A stretch of 64,000 nucleotides of DNA from NCBI RefSeq assembly GCF_035818635.1, contig NZ_JAYLLH010000008.1, positions 62,001 through 126,000 of the forward strand, given 5' to 3'. This DNA comes from Mesobacterium_A hydrothermale (GTDB lineage Bacteria; Pseudomonadota; Alphaproteobacteria; Rhodobacterales; Rhodobacteraceae). The notes below the pieces were generated by a model, which did not search any database, was not told the origin of the DNA, and saw only the letters and a list, made by a program, of their open reading frames with translations. Within the stretch, counting starts at the first letter, position 1; each line of letters opens with the position of its first letter. A program made the translations under genes and the position numbers. Positions 26,189-34,240 of the stretch are shown here, in pieces.

Positions 26189-26806
26189 TCACGCCCTCCA
26201 CCGATTGCGAGAGGGCAGGAACACCCGCGCCTCAGGGGGGCGGGTCCATGACCGGGCCTCAACCTGCGCCTCATCATAGGCAGGCCGCGTGACCACGCTC
26301 AATTCATACAAGAGCGCCGCCAGCACCGTGCGGATGATCGCATTATGCGCGCCGTTCTCAGGGTCGTGCCCCTCATCCTCGATCATCTCAGGCTCAGGCA
26401 CCGCTCGCTTTGGCGGCAACCGGAACCCCGGCGACAGACCGATTGCGAGGCCCGCGCCGATCATCGCCAGCGCGTCCCGCCCGTGGGTCGTGTCGGCAAT
26501 CTCAGGCGTGATTTCAGCCTCAAAGGTCAGGGCCTCATCGCCGTCCTGAATGTCCAGCGTCCCCGCTTTCCGGGACGCCAGAGGCCGGTCATAGGAATGG
26601 CCTAGCAACAGGTGAATGTCCTCATCTGGACGGTCCACCCGATAGGCGAACGCGCGGGGCGCAATCACCTCTTTGCGGGGTCGCCCGGTCCTGCCACCAT
26701 CCGACAGAACCGCGCGACGGTTATAGGGGAAGCGCCCGGACAACCGGGCACCCCCACCTTGGCGGCGCAGTTCAAGCCCGCCGCCTTCTACGCCGCCCCA
26801 GAGCAT
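26189..26806 (-). CDS. prohead protease, HK97 family (island 1)
   Basis: 205 aa serine protease (peptidase U35) that trims capsid subunits during maturation. Catalytic residues can be placed at H70 (LLGHSYDRPLAS) and S170 (ELSVVTRPAY), and LAIGLSPGFRL is the typical core. The start overlaps the capsid stop as TAATG, identical to the arrangement in island 2, implying coupled translation. Confidence 0.9.
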   Translation of the reverse strand: MLWGGVEGGGLELRRQGGGARLSGRFPYNRRAVLSDGGRTGRPRKEVIAPRAFAYRVDRPDEDIHLLLGHSYDRPLASRKAGTLDIQDGDEALTFEAEITPEIADTTHGRDALAMIGAGLAIGLSPGFRLPPKRAVPEPEMIEDEGHDPENGAHNAIIRTVLAALLYELSVVTRPAYDEAQVEARSWTRPPEARVFLPSRNRWRA

Positions 26807-28062
26807 TATTGCAGACCCGTCAGGACGTGCAGACCCGTGGAACGGGGCACCTGCATATCGACCGTTTGCAGCGCCGTGATCCGCAGTTCGCCGGATTGCG
26901 CCCCGCTGTAAACATCGCGGATCAAGTCGATGCCACCCCAGACCCCGAGGAAGGCCGGCGCAATCCCAGCGTTGCAGGTCAGCAGAGCATCGGACGCCGC
27001 CGGATCGCCAGAGGGCGCGTCCAGAGCATTGGTGCCCAGCACGATATTGCCCGCCCCGAAACGCCGGGTCAGGCGGTCCCAGGTCGTGTCAGAGGTGCCC
27101 GCAATCAGATCCTCATCAAGCGCCTGCCACACCTCAGGGCGCACCATCAGCTTGACCCCGGACGGCCCCTCGATCGCGTTGGCATTGATGAACGTGGTCA
27201 GCACATCGCGGAACGCCGCGTAGGATGCCGCCGCGTCGATTGCCGTGGTGCCGATACCGTAGGTCGCCTGACCGGCCATGATGCCCAGAGGCTCACCCCC
27301 GGACCCGGCACCTTGGAACACCGCGCGGTCCAGCTCCACCCGCATGACGTTACCGAGGTCGCGGCGAATGGCTTGTTCCAGACCGGCCCCCGATTGCTTG
27401 AGCGCCTTGCGCGTGACCCGGACGTGCCCGCCCAGGGTGCTATCGGGTTTCAGCGCCTTGTCCTCAGTGGTCAGGGCAGACGGCCCCGGCACGTTGGCAT
27501 TCTCAGACGCGGCCCAGCCCGCCGTGGCACCGCCGGTCACAAGCGGCCATTCGGTTTCGCCCACGCCGATGTTGACCACCGCGACCCCCATGCGGGTGGC
27601 GACAGAGTTGGCAAAGAGCCGGTCCACAATCGGGCGCGTGGTGCGCGGGTCAGGGGTGCCGCTCGACACCGTTTCCCCGGCGCGAACCTCAAGGGCTTCA
27701 AGCGGGATAGGCACCCCGGTGAAACCGCCCTTGGCGCGCATTTCTTGCACCACTTCAGCCGTGGCCCCTTCAAGGGCGCGGCCTTCGTCCAGGTTCAGCA
27801 CCACTTGGCGCAGTTCAAACTTGGACACCAGATCGTCGTATTGACGGTCCTCGCGGGTTTCCAGTTCGGCCCCGGCCTCGCGGCGCTCCTCATCCTCAGA
27901 GACAAGGGCGGCGCGGTATTGGACTTCCTTGGCGCGATATTCCGCATCCAGTTCGCCCATCTTGCGCACCTCATCCTCAGAGGGCGTTTCGATGTTCGCC
28001 AATTCGGCAAGGGATTGCCGGATTTCAGACCGGCGCAGTTCAAGTCGTTTAGATGCCAGCAT
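26806..28062 (-). CDS. major capsid protein, HK97 family (island 1)
   Basis: 418 aa. The first 100 or so residues are a charged coiled coil (RLELRRSEIRQSLAELANI and following), the delta/scaffold domain removed by the protease. The rest is the HK97 shell fold, with PIVDRLFANSVATRMG, VRVTRKALKQSG and FQGAGSGGEPLGI as recognisable segments. Island 2 has a clear homologue (423 aa). Presence of a complete capsid gene separates this element from classical satellites that remodel helper capsids. Confidence 0.93.
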   Translation of the reverse strand: MLASKRLELRRSEIRQSLAELANIETPSEDEVRKMGELDAEYRAKEVQYRAALVSEDEERREAGAELETREDRQYDDLVSKFELRQVVLNLDEGRALEGATAEVVQEMRAKGGFTGVPIPLEALEVRAGETVSSGTPDPRTTRPIVDRLFANSVATRMGVAVVNIGVGETEWPLVTGGATAGWAASENANVPGPSALTTEDKALKPDSTLGGHVRVTRKALKQSGAGLEQAIRRDLGNVMRVELDRAVFQGAGSGGEPLGIMAGQATYGIGTTAIDAAASYAAFRDVLTTFINANAIEGPSGVKLMVRPEVWQALDEDLIAGTSDTTWDRLTRRFGAGNIVLGTNALDAPSGDPAASDALLTCNAGIAPAFLGVWGGIDLIRDVYSGAQSGELRITALQTVDMQVPRSTGLHVLTGLQ

Positions 28063-28375
28063 TGGTTTTTCCTTTCATGCTCGACAGGAGATTGCGCCAC
28101 TCCTGGCGCGGCTTACTGAGAGGGGCGTGGCCCACCTCAATTCGGGTCTTGCGGGCGTGGCAGCGCCCGCAGAGGATCTGTAAATTTGACAGAGCATAGG
28201 CGAGGTCAGGCCGGTCCCGGACAGGCAAGATGTGGTCGCACTCAAGGCGGCGCCGGGTGCCGCACTTGACACATTGCCAGCCGTCCCGATCCAAGGCCTG
28301 CAAGCGCAGAGCCTTCCACCGGGGGCCGCGCGTGACCTTGGCCGAATGGCGCTTGTAATCGTCCCGGCGGCTCAT
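28049..28375 (-). CDS. HNH endonuclease (island 1)
   Basis: 108 aa nuclease with two zinc CxxC pairs and the beta-beta-alpha metal core: C35/C38, H48 (CDHILP), N64, C69/C72 and H73. HNH proteins next to terminase are needed for packaging-site cleavage in HK97-type phages and in capsid-forming islands. The start overlaps the head-closure stop by ATGA, and its end overlaps the capsid start by 14 nt. Confidence 0.92.
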   Translation of the reverse strand: MSRRDDYKRHSAKVTRGPRWKALRLQALDRDGWQCVKCGTRRRLECDHILPVRDRPDLAYALSNLQILCGRCHARKTRIEVGHAPLSKPRQEWRNLLSSMKGKTNAGI

Positions 28376-28701
28376 GCGGACACCTGCACGTCGTAACAAA
28401 CTACGTCCGCACCTTGGTAAATCCGCCCCACTTTCTTCACGCTGAATGTGCGCCCAGCGACTAGCAGCGTGTCAGCAGCATTCGGCTCAATCGTGGCGTC
28501 GAAAAAGGCCCGCAGGTCAGTTTCAGCCAAGCCCGCGCTACCCCTTTCCTCGATAGAGTATTCAGTCAAAGCGATGACAACAGCATGGTCGGTTGGTTCC
28601 CCCGTCGTGGGGTTCCATTCCGGCCCGGTTTTCGCTCCCGGCTTCCTGAGTGTGGCTGGTTGCCCAAACCTTCCGATCAGCCGTTGTGCAGTTTCAATCA
28701 T
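28372..28701 (-). CDS. phage head-closure protein (island 1)
   Basis: 109 aa member of the SPP1 gp16/HK97 gp7-type head completion group (Phage_H_T_join-like). The segment LLVAGRTFSVKKVGRIYQGADVVCYDVQV at the C-terminus and the central AFFDATIEPNAADTL are typical. It overlaps the terminase stop and the HNH start by ATGA at each end. It would seal the filled head and offer a docking face for a tail that the island does not encode. Confidence 0.78.
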   Translation of the reverse strand: MIETAQRLIGRFGQPATLRKPGAKTGPEWNPTTGEPTDHAVVIALTEYSIEERGSAGLAETDLRAFFDATIEPNAADTLLVAGRTFSVKKVGRIYQGADVVCYDVQVSA

Positions 28702-30230
28702 GCCCAAGCCACGCGGCCTCCTGATATTGCGGGCGCGCGCTTCATGCGCTGCCCTTGGGCGACGGCCACAACGGTCGCGGCCACGGGGTCCACGCGCCCC
28801 GTGCTACGGCCAGCCGCCAATTTGTGATTGCCCGCCGGGTCCACCAGCGTGATCGCGTCCGCGAATGCAGAGCGCAGCAAGAGCGACGGCACCGTGCGCA
28901 CCTGGCCCTCGAATACCGCCCGTCGGGTCCGCTCTATGTCCTCAGAGCCGTCTTTCCAGCCGAACCCGCGCCAAATGAATGGCACCCTCTCAAGGCCCGC
29001 GTCCCGCAGCGCCTCAAGAAACTCAGCATGGCGGAACCTGTCACCTGCGATTGCCGCCGGGGGTTGCCCATTCAAGCGGTCCACGACACTGGCGAGGAAG
29101 CGACCCACAGGCACGGTCGTGTCGCCCATCGTCACCAGTTCGCCCCGGTCGTGCATCTCGACATAGCGGTGTGACACGCCATCCGCTTGGCCCCGATCCG
29201 ACAGGCCGGGATTGCAGGGGAAGGCCCCGACACATTCCAGCCGTCCCGTCTCAGGCCAGTAGAGCGCCGCCGCAGACATGGACCGGGACCCGCCGAGGTC
29301 CACGCCCATAACCACCGGCCCGTCACGCGGGGGCAGATCGTCAGGCGACACCTCGCAGCCCAGCCATTCGTCCACGGTCAGCAACACCGAACGGTCGTCA
29401 CTGGCGACACGCTCATTGCGGTTGAGGTTGCGGAAGCTGGACAGTGCAGAGCCGCCCCGTGCAATGGCCCGCCGCGCTTGTGCCGTCAGCCATTCCGCAG
29501 AGGGACCGATACCCTCAGAGGCCCCAGGATTGGCCACCAAGAGGCTTTCCAGATCATCAGGCGGCAAGCCGGGGTCGGGTCGATGCTCTTGGACGTAGGT
29601 GCCAGGAGGCGGCTCATCTAGCCACTTGGAAAAGGTGTTGGTGTCATCCGGGGCCGAGGTGCTGATAATCAGCGCCCGCCCATCGCGCTTGCCCAGACCG
29701 GACAAGATTGCATTCTCAAGGGCGTCACCTTTTTCACGTTCCCAAGCGGCCCTTTCGTCCAGGACCGCCAGCGTCGGGGCACCGCCCAGGATGGACTTGC
29801 CATCCGCAGCAATGACCCGTGCCAGCCCGCCCCCGTTGGCGTCGGTCTCGACTTCCAGCTTGGACCCGCGACGGACGGCGAACTGCGCTTGTTCGTCCTC
29901 TGGCAGGCCCTCGATAAAGCCCAAGAGGAACCCGAAAGCCGTCTTGGCTTGGTCCCGGTTCCGGGCCGCGAAGATGATTTCCCGCTTAGGCTGTGGGGCG
30001 ATTTCCCCCATCAAGTGCCCCAGGCTAAGACCAGCCGAGAGGGCGGTCTTGGCATTGCCCCGACCAATCGAAAGGCACCCGGCCTCGATACCTTTGGCAA
30101 AGGCCCCGCGCACGAATTGCTTTTGATAGGTGGCCAGCTTCACACGCTTACCAGCCAAGCGGCCCTCAGGAACCACCAGTCGGGGAAGGAAGCGCAGAGC
30201 CGCCATTGCGTCTTGGGAGGCTCTAGCCAT
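28698..30230 (-). CDS. terL: terminase large subunit (island 1)
   Basis: 510 aa packaging motor. The ATPase has a deviant Walker A, IGRGNAKT (residues 55-62), and Walker B TLAVLDER (153-160, D158/E159); the nuclease half contains the metal-binding aspartate in VMGVDLGGSRSM near 305. GGGAGGG lies 7-8 nt before the ATG at 30230. The start overlaps the stop of a doubtful 128-aa frame as TGATG. Similar to the island 2 protein from the Walker A region on. Confidence 0.92.
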   Translation of the reverse strand: MARASQDAMAALRFLPRLVVPEGRLAGKRVKLATYQKQFVRGAFAKGIEAGCLSIGRGNAKTALSAGLSLGHLMGEIAPQPKREIIFAARNRDQAKTAFGFLLGFIEGLPEDEQAQFAVRRGSKLEVETDANGGGLARVIAADGKSILGGAPTLAVLDERAAWEREKGDALENAILSGLGKRDGRALIISTSAPDDTNTFSKWLDEPPPGTYVQEHRPDPGLPPDDLESLLVANPGASEGIGPSAEWLTAQARRAIARGGSALSSFRNLNRNERVASDDRSVLLTVDEWLGCEVSPDDLPPRDGPVVMGVDLGGSRSMSAAALYWPETGRLECVGAFPCNPGLSDRGQADGVSHRYVEMHDRGELVTMGDTTVPVGRFLASVVDRLNGQPPAAIAGDRFRHAEFLEALRDAGLERVPFIWRGFGWKDGSEDIERTRRAVFEGQVRTVPSLLLRSAFADAITLVDPAGNHKLAAGRSTGRVDPVAATVVAVAQGQRMKRAPAISGGRVAWA

Positions 30231-30616
30231 CAGCAAGCCCTCCCAGAGAGGCTGAGAGAGGCCCTGAGAGGCGACCAGAGGGCACCTTTTCCTCGGATTT
30301 TTTCAGGAGAGAGAGAGGAAGACCCCGCACCGCGCCCGCACCGTGCCCGCATCGTGACCGCATTGGGACCACGTTGGCACCACGTTGGCACCACGTTGCA
30401 CCCACTTGCACCCACTGGGTCCCACTGGGGGTACTGGGGACTGGGGACGGGACGGACGCCCGCCACCTGCGGCGTGCACCAGCCGCCAAGTGCGGGTGCA
30501 ACGCTCGGGGTATAAGGGGTATGTGTCGCACCCCCGTTGACCGGGCGTTGGCGGGGGGTTGCACCGGGGGTTGCACTCAGTATTGCACCGGGGGTTGCAC
30601 CCTTACTCTTGACCAT
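30230..30616 (-). CDS. doubtful 128-aa frame in the small-terminase position
   Basis: An open frame of 128 codons begins at an ATG with GGGGG 7 nt upstream, overlaps the repA stop by 14 nt and ends by TGATG with terL. Position and couplings are what a small terminase gene would show. However, the protein (KGATPGAILSATPGATPRQR and Pro/Gly/Cys-rich after) has no helix-turn-helix, and much of its DNA is the direct-repeat cluster at 30365-30600. It could be a real, low-complexity DNA-binding protein, or simply an open frame over a replication origin. Confidence 0.3.
   Translation of the reverse strand: MVKSKGATPGAILSATPGATPRQRPVNGGATHTPYTPSVAPALGGWCTPQVAGVRPVPSPQYPQWDPVGASGCNVVPTWCQRGPNAVTMRARCGRGAGSSSLSPEKIRGKGALWSPLRASLSLSGRAC
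30365..30600. repeat. iteron-like direct repeat cluster next to repA (candidate origin)
   Basis: Two perfect 18-bp copies of TTGCACCGGGGGTTGCAC lie at 30559-30576 and 30583-30600 (24-bp period), each with two TTGCAC units. About 150 bp away, a run of 10-11-bp units (GGACCACGTTGG, CACCACGTTGG, CACCACGTTG, CACCCACTTG, CACCCACTGGG) fills 30366-30419, one per helical turn. The cluster lies at the 3' side of repA, fitting a replication origin bound by the island's replication proteins. A packaging site is the alternative. Confidence 0.5.
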
Positions 30617-32063
30617 GATCGGCCCCCTTTCTTGCAATGTGTGAGCGGGCTTTCGCGCCATTGCCGTGGCTGGCGATGACGATCTCGCCACGTCCGAAAA
30701 GCGCATCCATCGCGCTCTTGAGCGCCCGCTTTGTGCAGCCCTCAGCCTCGGGGTGGCTGGCGAATTGCGTCGGGGCGTATGTCGGGCCGGGGCTGGCAGA
30801 GACGTAGCGACCTTGCGCGGTCAGGGTGTCCAGCAGCTTGAGAAATACCCGCTCGCCCTTGGCTCCTGCCGCCAGCGCATCAAGCCCCGTGGGCTGCGCC
30901 TCAGCGACGAATACGCCCGCTTCCCACTTGAGGTTGATCTCGCCACCCGTGCGCCCGTAGTTGGCTTTCTTGGTGGACAGCACCCGCGCGTCAGGGTCAG
31001 GCTCAAAGCCGTTGTCGGTGATCCGCGACAGGTAGAGTCGCGACCGCACAGAGTTATTCCATGCCGTCGATCCTGACGTTCCCGTGCCGCTATTGAGGCC
31101 GGTCAGGGACGGGTGGCCCAGCAGCAGGACCGCGCATTTCCGCTTGATCGCCAGACCGCGCAGGATGCCCACGAATTGCCGCACCTTGGCCCGGTCGTTC
31201 TCATTGGCCGGATACACGTCCGCCAGGGTGTCAATGACGATCAGGGCCGGGGCTTCCTCAGCCGCCCGCTTGTCCAGTTCCTCGAACAGCGCGGATTGCA
31301 TCAGGGCAATTTGCGTCTCGACCGCCAGCAACGCATCCTCGCCCGCCAGCGACCGCAAGGTGAGGCCCGACAGATCGTCATAGTCCCGGCCCTCAGCCGT
31401 CAGAATGTCATCAAGCCGCCGGTGCAATTCGTCGTCGTCATCCTCGGCACTCAGGAAGATCACGCGCCCGGTGTTCGCCGTCTTGCCGATCCATGCGGTT
31501 TGCGCCGCGACCGCGACCGCCAGTTGCAGCGCCAAGAGGCTCTTGCCGGTGCCCCCATCGCCACTGAAAAGCGTGACGGTCTTTTGGGGCACCAGCCCGT
31601 GCACCAGCCATTGCCGGGGCGGGACCGTCTTTCCCTTGAGCGTTGCCGCCGAATAGAATTGGCTCTCGCGCGCCGGTGCGGGTTGAATGATCGTCGGGCC
31701 GCGCGGGTCGGGCCGATAGTCGGGCCGGTCTTGCGGGTGCTCAGGCTCTTGCAGGCCAGCCGTCAAGCCGCTCCTGATCGTGGCGCGCACCGCCTCGGGG
31801 CCATCCTCTTGGGTAAGGCCCGACAGTTGCGCGGCGCCAATCAATGCCGCCTCGACCTCAGCCTCTTGCAGGTATCCAGCGGCAACCTTCTTGCCCAGTT
31901 TAAGAGCCGCCGTGTTTAGGGCGTTGTTGCGCGTCCCATTGGCTGCGGCCGCGACGATCGCGACCTCCGATTCCAGCGCACGTTGTGCCCATTTCTCGCC
32001 GCGCCTCGATTCCTCAAGCGACCTCAGATCCGGCGCATAATCGGGAAGGTTAGAGGCTCCCAT
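30603..32063 (-). CDS. RepA-type replicative helicase/ATPase (island 1)
   Basis: 486 aa AAA/RecA-fold ATPase. Walker A is SGDGGTGKSLLALQLA near residue 170 and Walker B is ALIVIDTLADV near 280, with GHPSLTG as sensor. This is the hexameric RSF1010 RepA-like helicase type found with primases in phages and islands. Residues 1-110 are a separate helical region; the C-terminal 70 look like a winged-helix domain (TKRALKSAMDALFGRGEIV). Its start overlaps the primase-polymerase stop. With that gene it forms a self-sufficient replication module. Confidence 0.88.
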   Translation of the reverse strand: MGASNLPDYAPDLRSLEESRRGEKWAQRALESEVAIVAAAANGTRNNALNTAALKLGKKVAAGYLQEAEVEAALIGAAQLSGLTQEDGPEAVRATIRSGLTAGLQEPEHPQDRPDYRPDPRGPTIIQPAPARESQFYSAATLKGKTVPPRQWLVHGLVPQKTVTLFSGDGGTGKSLLALQLAVAVAAQTAWIGKTANTGRVIFLSAEDDDDELHRRLDDILTAEGRDYDDLSGLTLRSLAGEDALLAVETQIALMQSALFEELDKRAAEEAPALIVIDTLADVYPANENDRAKVRQFVGILRGLAIKRKCAVLLLGHPSLTGLNSGTGTSGSTAWNNSVRSRLYLSRITDNGFEPDPDARVLSTKKANYGRTGGEINLKWEAGVFVAEAQPTGLDALAAGAKGERVFLKLLDTLTAQGRYVSASPGPTYAPTQFASHPEAEGCTKRALKSAMDALFGRGEIVIASHGNGAKARSHIARKGADHGQE

Positions 32064-32646
32064 TGTCACCGCCTATCCACTGGTACTCATCGCGCGTCGT
32101 AGAAGGCAGAGACGGGGGCAGAACGACATAGCCGCCATCCCCCCGAATATCGACGCCATCAGCCAGGAGACCCGCAGAGTTCTTCAGCGGGCCGTCGTAG
32201 CGCATGAACACATGCAAGCCACCGCTCGGAGTGATGGATATGACCGGGGACAGGGAATAGGGGTCGATCCCCACCGCCCGAAGATTGGCGAGCCCGTCCA
32301 CGCCGTTCTTACGATCAATGTCCAATACAACCACGCCAGACGGCTTGCCCGTTGGCATTCCGATCATCGCCAAAGGCCAGCGCGCCCACCACGACTTGAT
32401 CGTCTCGGGGTCAGTCGTGGCGCGCCGCTTTGTCAGGTCCGGGTGGCCATCCTCGCCCTTGCCCCACTTGACCAGCGGTTTTTTCTGACCGTCGATCATC
32501 ATGGCTGGGAACACTGGATAGCCTTTGGCCGCGTAGCCCAGGGCCGCGTTCAACAGTTCCTTGCGAAAGAGCGCCGCCCGCCCCTCGGGGGTGCCCAGGT
32601 AGGGCCACGGCTCGGAAAGCACCGCTTTGGGGGTCAGAGCGTTCAT
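32050..32646 (-). CDS. primase-polymerase (Prim-Pol) domain protein (island 1)
   Basis: 198 aa protein with the N-terminal domain of bifunctional DNA primase/polymerases. Seen are the GYPVFPAM...KKPLVKWG entry segment, the metal-binding VVVLDIDRKNG (D-x-D) and GGLHVFMRYDG (S/G-G-x-H). The helicase part is in the separate next gene. The ATG at 32646 overlaps the stop of an upstream small frame by ATGA. It lies near the att site, at the opposite end from int. Confidence 0.87.
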   Translation of the reverse strand: MNALTPKAVLSEPWPYLGTPEGRAALFRKELLNAALGYAAKGYPVFPAMMIDGQKKPLVKWGKGEDGHPDLTKRRATTDPETIKSWWARWPLAMIGMPTGKPSGVVVLDIDRKNGVDGLANLRAVGIDPYSLSPVISITPSGGLHVFMRYDGPLKNSAGLLADGVDIRGDGGYVVLPPSLPSTTRDEYQWIGGDNGSL

Positions 32647-32942
32647 ACCAGCGCCCCCCAATGCATTGCCAAGATGGGGAAAGCTGCGATATACTCCCTG
32701 CACGAATTGACGCCTTCCACAACGTCTTTAGCCCCGGTTGCGATTGCCGTCGCGCCGGGGTTTTCGTTTGCGCCGGTCAGTTCGGCGTTTGAAACTTTCG
32801 CGGAAAGTTCACGGTTTGTCGGGGCCTCTTTTGAAACAGCAGCCCCTTGTTTTCTTTGGATAGCAGGCCGGATTGCAAATCCGTGTACACCGGTTCGATT
32901 CCGGTACTCGCCTCCATTTATTTTCAATGACTTGCGTGTCAT
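32643..32942 (-). CDS. 99-aa frame that runs through the att site into the primase gene
   Basis: An open frame starting at an ATG in the left end of island 2 (32942), reading through the att core (GEYRNRTGVHGFAIRP) and on to KEAPTNRELSAKVSNAELTG, stopping by ATGA overlap with the primase start. Only the part inside island 1 (about residue 36 on) looks protein-like. In the excised circle of island 1 the same frame would start from a different ATG (position 21859, GGAG 7 nt upstream). Its translation would couple into the primase. Real expression is uncertain. Confidence 0.35.
   Translation of the reverse strand: MTRKSLKINGGEYRNRTGVHGFAIRPAIQRKQGAAVSKEAPTNRELSAKVSNAELTGANENPGATAIATGAKDVVEGVNSCREYIAAFPILAMHWGALV
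32870..32916 (+). repeat. attachment site copy 2 (junction between the islands)
   Basis: Exact 47-bp copy of the tRNA-Cys 3' end, shared by the right end of island 1 and the left end of island 2. It lacks the tRNA 5' half, so it makes no functional tRNA. Confidence 0.95.
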
Positions 32943-32964
32943 CGGTGCTTGCGCGGACTGCGCC

Positions 32965-32992
32965 GTTTACAGGTGCGTTTACAGTTTTGTTC
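32965..32992 (+). repeat. candidate integrase arm sites at the left end of island 2
   Basis: GTTTACAG occurs at 32965-32972 and 32977-32984. The second is part of GTTTACAGTTTTGTTC (32977-32992), which returns as GTTTACACTTTTGTTC at the right end (42726-42741). Confidence 0.45.
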
Positions 32993-34043
32993 ATGCTACA
33001 CCCCCTTTCGCTTGGGCCAGCTTGACCAGAACAGCGTCGGTTTCGTCGGGCGAAACGCGCGCATAATGCTCGATCACGTTTGCCGCATAGCGGACAGACC
33101 AGCCCATGTGGTTGGCGATTTCTGCAAGCGACAGGTCCGCATTCAAAAGCAGAGTTGCAGCCGTTCCGCGGGCATCATACAGGCGCAGATCATTGGACAG
33201 CTTGGCCTTGTCGCGCCATTGGCGGACGCCCTCGGAAGCGCGGTGTTCCGTCAGTTGATTCCCGCTGGCGTTCGTAAGGATCAAGAGACGGTCGCGCGGC
33301 GTTGCGTCGATGATCTTGCCAAGTTCCGGCGTGATAGGGATGTGCGCCAAACGGCCCCGCTTGTTAGTGCGAACCCGCAGCCGCCGCCCCGCCGGTGTTT
33401 GCTCCACCGCACCCGTGGTCAGCTTTATCAGATCGCCGGGACGCAGGCCGGTTTCACATGCAGCGCAGAGAATGCGGCGCACCCACTCTGGCGCAACGGC
33501 GTCAAAGGCTTCCCGGTCCGCCGGGGTCCACACAATTTCCGAACGGTCAACTTCATAAAGACGGTGCAGCTTGTGGCAGTGGTGCTCGGATAGCTTACCC
33601 TCTTCGACGGCCCAATTCAGGATGCGAACCGCGTGAGTGCCCGCCATGTCGTGCTGTTTGGGTGAGTGTTTCCAAATGGCGCGCCATGCATTCATTTCAC
33701 CGCGCGCGCCGCGCTCCTCGAAAATGACGGCGGGCGCATCCTTAAAATGATCTGCAAACCGCAGCCCCCATTTGCGAATGTCGGCCCGAGACCGCTTTCC
33801 CTTGGGTATCGCGGTGCTTGACAGAAAATCATCCACCATTTGCGGCACCATGTAGTCAGTTGATAGCGGACGGACGGTCGCCTCCGTAAACGCGTGAAAG
33901 AAAGCGGGATCCTTGGGATACTGCACAGTGTCTTGCCAGAATTTTGGCCCGCCACGCCACGCATAGAAATGGTAGCGCACTGAGCCGTCAGCCAGCTTGC
34001 GACGGACGGGATGCACCTTGTCTGGGAAACCCCTAGGACGCAC
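32991..34043 (-). CDS. int: tyrosine-type integrase of island 2
   Basis: 350 aa recombinase, only distantly similar to the island 1 integrase. A GTG start at 34043 is chosen: GGAGGG lies 7 nt upstream, the frame overlaps the preceding small gene by 11 nt, and longer frames run into that gene. Catalytic residues: R201 (GLRPGDL), K228, R292, W315 (HMGWS) and Y327 (IEHYARV). The first His of the HxxR motif is replaced by Tyr (LYDAR, Y289), a known but less common variant. The C-terminus lies about 75 bp from att copy 2. Confidence 0.9.
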   Translation of the reverse strand: MRPRGFPDKVHPVRRKLADGSVRYHFYAWRGGPKFWQDTVQYPKDPAFFHAFTEATVRPLSTDYMVPQMVDDFLSSTAIPKGKRSRADIRKWGLRFADHFKDAPAVIFEERGARGEMNAWRAIWKHSPKQHDMAGTHAVRILNWAVEEGKLSEHHCHKLHRLYEVDRSEIVWTPADREAFDAVAPEWVRRILCAACETGLRPGDLIKLTTGAVEQTPAGRRLRVRTNKRGRLAHIPITPELGKIIDATPRDRLLILTNASGNQLTEHRASEGVRQWRDKAKLSNDLRLYDARGTAATLLLNADLSLAEIANHMGWSVRYAANVIEHYARVSPDETDAVLVKLAQAKGGVA

Positions 34044-34239
34044 GGCCCGCCCTCCACTTTTCGAGCGGCGACATATCAGCCTCGGACGACTCGCCGCCAA
34101 TGCCTGCGGTGATATGGAAACGCTGCCCTTCGGCTGTCTCAACGACGACAGACACCTGATCAAAACCAGCGGACTTCGCCGCCTCAAAAGCGGGCGTAAG
34201 GTCGGATTTCCTGATTGCTGCTGGGCGACGTTCGGTCAT
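34033..34239 (-). CDS. small protein upstream of island 2 int
   Basis: 68 aa with an N-terminal basic helix (ERRPAAIRKSDLTPAFEAAKSAG), a beta hairpin (SVVVETAEGQRFHITAG) and the ending SPLEKWRAGRAS. Layout parallels the 64-aa gene before int in island 1, though the sequences are not clearly alike. It overlaps int by 11 nt and follows the 193-aa gene by 1 nt. Possibly a directionality factor; unproven. Confidence 0.55.
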   Translation of the reverse strand: MTERRPAAIRKSDLTPAFEAAKSAGFDQVSVVVETAEGQRFHITAGIGGESSEADMSPLEKWRAGRAS

Positions 34240-34240
34240 T

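Larger units (their letters stand above)
21790..32916. mobile_element. island 1: capsid-forming satellite-like element (11.1 kb unit)
   Basis: Bounded by 47-bp direct repeats of the tRNA-Cys 3' end (21790-21836 and 32870-32916). All confident genes are on the minus strand: primase-polymerase, RepA helicase, large terminase, head closure, HNH, capsid, protease, connector, portal, a group of small genes and a tyrosine integrase ending next to the tRNA. No tail, baseplate, portal-vertex tail tube, lysis or phage-type repressor gene is seen. The set matches the known capsid-forming phage-inducible chromosomal islands, which package their own genome and take tails from a helper phage. A defective prophage that lost its tail genes is the alternative, but the intact coupled gene overlaps argue against decay. 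Confidence 0.8.

Noticed and set aside
32870..32916. Second and third tRNA-Cys genes at 32870 and 42764
   Set aside because: Only the 3' 47 nt are present; the acceptor 5' strand and D-arm are missing.
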